Below, one piece after another: positions 60,325 to 64,000 of a stretch of 64,000 bases of DNA (within the stretch, counting starts at the first letter, position 1; each line of letters begins with the position of its first letter). The translations under genes and the position numbers were made by a program. The notes beneath the pieces are model-generated. The model did not search any database, was not told the DNA's origin, and was given only the letters and a program-made list of their open reading frames with translations. Source of the stretch: Tigriopus japonicus (taxonomy: Eukaryota > Arthropoda > Copepoda > Harpacticoida > Harpacticidae); the NCBI GenBank assembly GCA_010645155.1, contig CM021323.1:9822267-9886266 (forward strand), in the 5' to 3' direction.

Positions 60325-63300
60325 ATGATGAGGTTGACCTTAAGTGTTTTGATTGGAGTACTCCATGTTTTCTCCACTTGGGCTGGTAAGTTGGATTTTG
60401 AACACCAAAGTTCAGTTAACTACAAAATTACTAGCAACAAGGATTCAGATTTAAGAAAGGTTAACGACATTTCATGTTTTTTAACGGCTACCCTTTTGCC
60501 ACGGCACCAAATTTTACTTTCACATCTTCCACAACTCATTTAAAAAAAACCTAAATATGTTGCAACAAAAATCCCCACAACCCCAAAATTTGACGAGAGT
60601 ATATCTTTTTAAAACTGAAAGCCACGGGTCGCATGTTCAAGCTTTTAACAACAATTTCTCAATATCTGAACACCAAGTCAGATTAGCGTGTCTTTGAGTA
60701 TACTCCCGGACCAGCTACCACCTTTAAACACTACTTAAGGCCAGAGAGTCTGCTTGAGGATCGTTGAACTGACAGGTTTCTGGCATTCTCATTTCCTAAA
60801 TAGTTAAACATACGACCATTGTTTACCATAAATAGTAATGGAAACGAAAGTGAATCTGACTTGAAAAATCTGAATTGCGCTTCCTCCAAATTAGGTCCGA
60901 TTGGAAATCAAACATTTTTGACCCATGAGGATATGGAACGGGCCCGAGCAAACCTGGCATCAGGAAACTTTTTGGTGGCCGAAGGCTCGGAGCTAGCTTG
61001 CACAGCTGAAAGTCGTCGAGAACAAGGGGCTTTGGATCGAAACTATGAATCCGATGTCCTTCGCCATTGGCCAGGAGGCATTGTCCCGTACAAGTTCATT
61101 TCAACCACGTTATCAAACAATGCGAAATCTGTGATCGCCCAGGCCATTGCTCACATTCAGCAGAACAGTTGCATTCAAATTCGGCCAGCCACCGCGTCTG
61201 ACGTTCATTATGTGGGAATAACGGACGACAGTAATGGATGCTACGCTTCTTTAGGGTTCTATGAATCAAAAGGCTTCAATAACGACCATCATACTTACAA
61301 CCTGGCTCCTGGGGGATGCGATGTAAGTATCAATTTTGTATCAAATTTAGAGGAGTATCCACCCTCTTTGTTTACAATTTGCAGTGGGTGAGCACCGCTG
61401 TGCACGAGTTCCTCCATATTCTCGGCGCGAGTCACGAACAAACTCGTCCCGATCGAGATGATTTCGTCTCCATCAATTGGTCCAATATTGGCAGTGGTAA
61501 AGAATTCAACTTCTTTAAGGCCCGATCACCAACGACTCCTGGCTCAGTTCCGATTTGCTCGACCGGGTCCAACTATGCCAGTTGCACTTCTTCGAGTGTT
61601 ACCGACACTTATGGGTTTGCTTATGACTATCAGTCCGTGATGCACTATTCAAAATTTGCGTAAGTTGACGTAACGCAAGTTCTTTCTTGCATAATTGGTA
61701 TCTCACTCAAAACAAAGTTGTGAGAAAAAGATTTTTCACGAAAAATTGAAAATTAACCTACAAGACAAAAGTGTTCTTTTTCCTACCCCAAAATCAGCTT
61801 ATGAGGATTTATGACTGAAATAGTTAGTCTTAAAAAACAAGTTCAAATTGGTTGCAAATGTCTCTGTTGGCCAGTTTGTAGGAGGAGGACTGTTATTGGC
61901 TTGAGAATCCTTTAGCGGTCATATTGCTTTTTTTTGGTCATAATTTGTTGGGCGACAAATTTTGATGGTTCATTTACCAAGGCTTTTGAAGTGTGTGAAT
62001 ATAAAGCGAATCAATAAATATGAATGTTATTATTTTTTTCACTTAGTATAAGAATCAAGTCTCAAGATATTGGAAAAAAATAAATCATAATTTTGCTTGA
62101 AATATAAACTTTCATAATCGTTTTAGCACTTGAGCCATTTTTGCGATTTCAGCTTTTTTCAATCGCACGCAATGTTTTTTTAATAGCTTTTAGGAATTCT
62201 TTAAACCTTTTTTTCAATGCTTACTTGTGCACCTTTAAGCTTCTTTGAAACTTTTTTCTGTTTTTTAAGCAATTCATTTTGCTCCAATTGTTTCTAATCA
62301 CCTCTCAAAGCCCAAAACGAAGTTCAGAACAGGGGTTTAATTTCCAATTTATTAGCAAAAGCATTACTTTCCCTGGTGGAATAGCATTCCAATTATTTTT
62401 GCCAAAACACAAATTTTGATCAGAAATCGTCTATATTTCCCCAAAAAAGGGATTTGTAATTCTATTTGGATCTTGAAATCAAAAGTCAAACTTCTACTTT
62501 TATAGATTTGCAGTGGATAACAGCATTCAGACAATCACTCCAATTCCCGACGCCAGTGTGACTTTGGGAAATAATGTGGGAATGTCTCCTTTGGACATCA
62601 ACAAACTCAATGCCGCCTACAATTGTCCTAACCGGACTCCATCTACCTCTTGCGATATGTCTCTCATTGGGACGATGGGAACCTTGGACGAAACTTCTGC
62701 CATGGATGGTTGTGAAATTCTCATCACTGTCCCCGTTGGGCATACCATCGAGTTCTTTTTCACCAGTTTCAATGTAAGGCCTACCAGGCTAAAAGTGACT
62801 TCGGGGTTCGTTTTGATCATACAATGATTCCATTTTCAGTTCCCGGATTGCTCCAAGTCCATCTCAATCCATGACGGTGAAATCCCATCGGATTTCAACA
62901 AGATAGGCGATTATTGTTCCACCAATGTTCCCACGGTCTTAACAACGAGCTCCAACAAGGCTCGCTTGATGATTAGTATTCCAACCAATGGCCAATACAC
63001 CTTGAAATGGAAGGCAGTTGCCAGTAAGGAACCACCGCAAACAATGATGATCATTCATTCAATTGGACTGATTTCATTTGTGGTGTTCTAGGTTCTTGTT
63101 GTTCTGTCGTGGAGATTGCTGGTACTGCACCCCAGCAAACTAGTCGTTTAGGCAATTACAATATTGAGACTGACACCACAACAATCAATGGCGTGATACG
63201 GCCAACTTACCGAAAAGGTTCTCAAACATTGGCTTACACCACCGTCGAATGGGTCGTTACAAGTAGCGGCATAGCTTCAACTTCGGGCGGAATTTTCATC

Positions 63301-63403
63301 AGAAGTGGTTCAACCACGTGTCCAACAGCAGCCTATAGACTGAGATATTACGATGGCCAAGATATCGTTGATTCTCCAGCTTGGTCGGTCAAATGCGTAT
63401 TGG
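60325..63403 (+). CDS. secreted astacin (M12A) metalloprotease with CUB domain, 3' end open
   Basis: Exons 60325-60385, 60895-61322, 61385-61659, 62506-62773, 62840-63023, 63092-63403; phases agree (509 codons plus one base so far). Exon 1 is a signal peptide (MMRLTLSVLIGVLHVFSTWA). Exon 2 starts after TCCAAATTAG, the only acceptor found that fits the phase-1 donor; the open frame before it is intronic. The catalytic domain starts near HWPGGIVPYKF. It has the zinc motif HEFLHILGASHE (residues 170-181) followed by QTRPDRD, and the Met-turn SVMHY (247-251). A CUB domain follows (CDMSLIGTMGTL...FPDCSKSISIHDG), then a further module (CCSVVEIAG... to WSVKCVLG). Astacins are zinc endopeptidases acting outside the cell in digestion, hatching or development. 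The last donor (GTAAGC at 63404) predicts at least one more exon, not identified here. Confidence 0.95.
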
Positions 63404-63760
63404 GTAAGCTAAGCGTTTAACAGAGTTTCCAGGGCTTCCAAGGTTTTACGAATAGTTTTCTTACTCGACCTAAGCAACTCCAATACGTTTTATAAATTTC
63501 TGTCTTGAGTGGCTCTCGACAATTACAAGTCTGCAACCAAATCACCCAATCATTTTGCTGGCGCAATAATGCGCCTGGGAAATGTTTGCAGGCTATTCGA
63601 GTCGTGTGCGAATGGATAAGTTTAAGGACTCTAATTGTGGTCATAGAGTCCGCTACCTGGTGCATTTTTTGTGTCATTAGGTCTTACGCATCATGATACC
63701 CCTGTATTTGAAGATAGCAACGGTCATATATCAGTTTTGGACCAACTAGAATGAGTGTAG

Positions 63761-64000
63761 TCGGACAAATTCAGCTGGGGATTTGGGGGGCCAAACTGAC
63801 TAGGGATGGGCCAGAACTAGGCTCGGGCATTTCCTAGTTTAAATTTGCCACGTGAGGGAAAAGCTCTTGTTTTGGGTGATTGTTTAAACGAAGAATACGA
63901 ATTGGGCTCAAGAATTTCAATTTTGTTTACAGAGGTTTTGTCTCGACTCTGACGTAACCCTAGCCATTTTGGCCCCAGAATCCCCAGCTGAATTCTTTCG
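63761..64000. mobile_element. element with terminal inverted repeats at window edge
   Basis: Starts near TCGGACAAATTCAGCTGGGG (63761). The last roughly 32 bp of the window are its inverted counterpart (CCCCAGCTGAATTCTTTCG at the very end), giving imperfect TIRs of about 32-36 bp around about 170 bp of AT-rich DNA without ORF. The related end at 43181 supports a dispersed family. The target-site duplication cannot be checked because the right end coincides with the window end. Confidence 0.6.

Noticed and set aside
60819..60894. Upstream open extension of astacin exon 2 (MFTINSN...)
   Set aside because: It begins with a non-ATG codon, and available acceptors before it do not fit the phase of the strong exon 1 donor; the acceptor at 60894 fits.
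1..64000. CRISPR array, phage or prokaryotic operon
   Set aside because: No regularly spaced repeats and no bacterial gene organisation; genes are spliced and eukaryotic.

Overview
This is eukaryotic, almost certainly animal, nuclear DNA. The genes have GT-AG introns of about 60 bp to 3.4 kb, AT-rich intergenic DNA makes up most of the window, and there are tRNA-derived SINEs and non-autonomous DNA transposons. The gene complement (astacin with CUB domain, raskol/DAB2IP-type RasGAP, short gudu-like ODAD2/ARMC4, a Beat-family immunoglobulin exon) points to an arthropod. A crustacean is possible, but the sequence alone does not settle it.

Layout. 1-5 kb is repeat-rich: a tRNA-like element at the left edge, a roughly 320-bp segmental duplication, a long interspersed repeat interrupted by a tRNA-SINE, and an intact 886-bp hAT-type MITE with perfect 19-bp TIRs and a perfect 8-bp target-site duplication. 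5-14.9 kb has no recognisable gene but holds an inverted second copy of the interspersed repeat (about 11.04-11.69 kb). 14.93-16.12 kb encodes an unrecognised cysteine-rich type I membrane protein, whose signal peptide and main ORF lie in different frames. 16.77-17.30 kb holds a possible two-exon gene fragment. 17.3-26.7 kb has no firm gene. 26.77-32.26 kb (minus) is a Ras GTPase-activating protein of about 969 aa in two exons. 32.3-42.3 kb has only weak ORFs. A single Ig-type exon (minus) lies at 42.32-42.64 kb. 43-46.7 kb contains an 85-bp near-perfect inverted repeat and a 117-bp direct repeat. 49.3-55.5 kb (plus) is a complete nine-exon ODAD2/ARMC4 gene (682 aa). It has a GC-AG intron, and its 3.4-kb intron 4 contains an assembly gap flanked by duplicated sequence. 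57.1-57.7 kb is another inverted repeat. 60.3-63.4 kb (plus) is a secreted astacin metalloprotease with signal peptide, catalytic domain, CUB and a further C-terminal module; its 3' end is not resolved before an element with inverted terminal repeats that reaches the window edge.

The genes are unrelated in function (Ras signalling, ciliary dynein docking, extracellular proteolysis, cell-surface recognition) and form no operon or cluster. The most interesting structure is in the repeats: an MITE, a SINE with a readable empty site, and two long inverted repeats that could fold into long hairpins.
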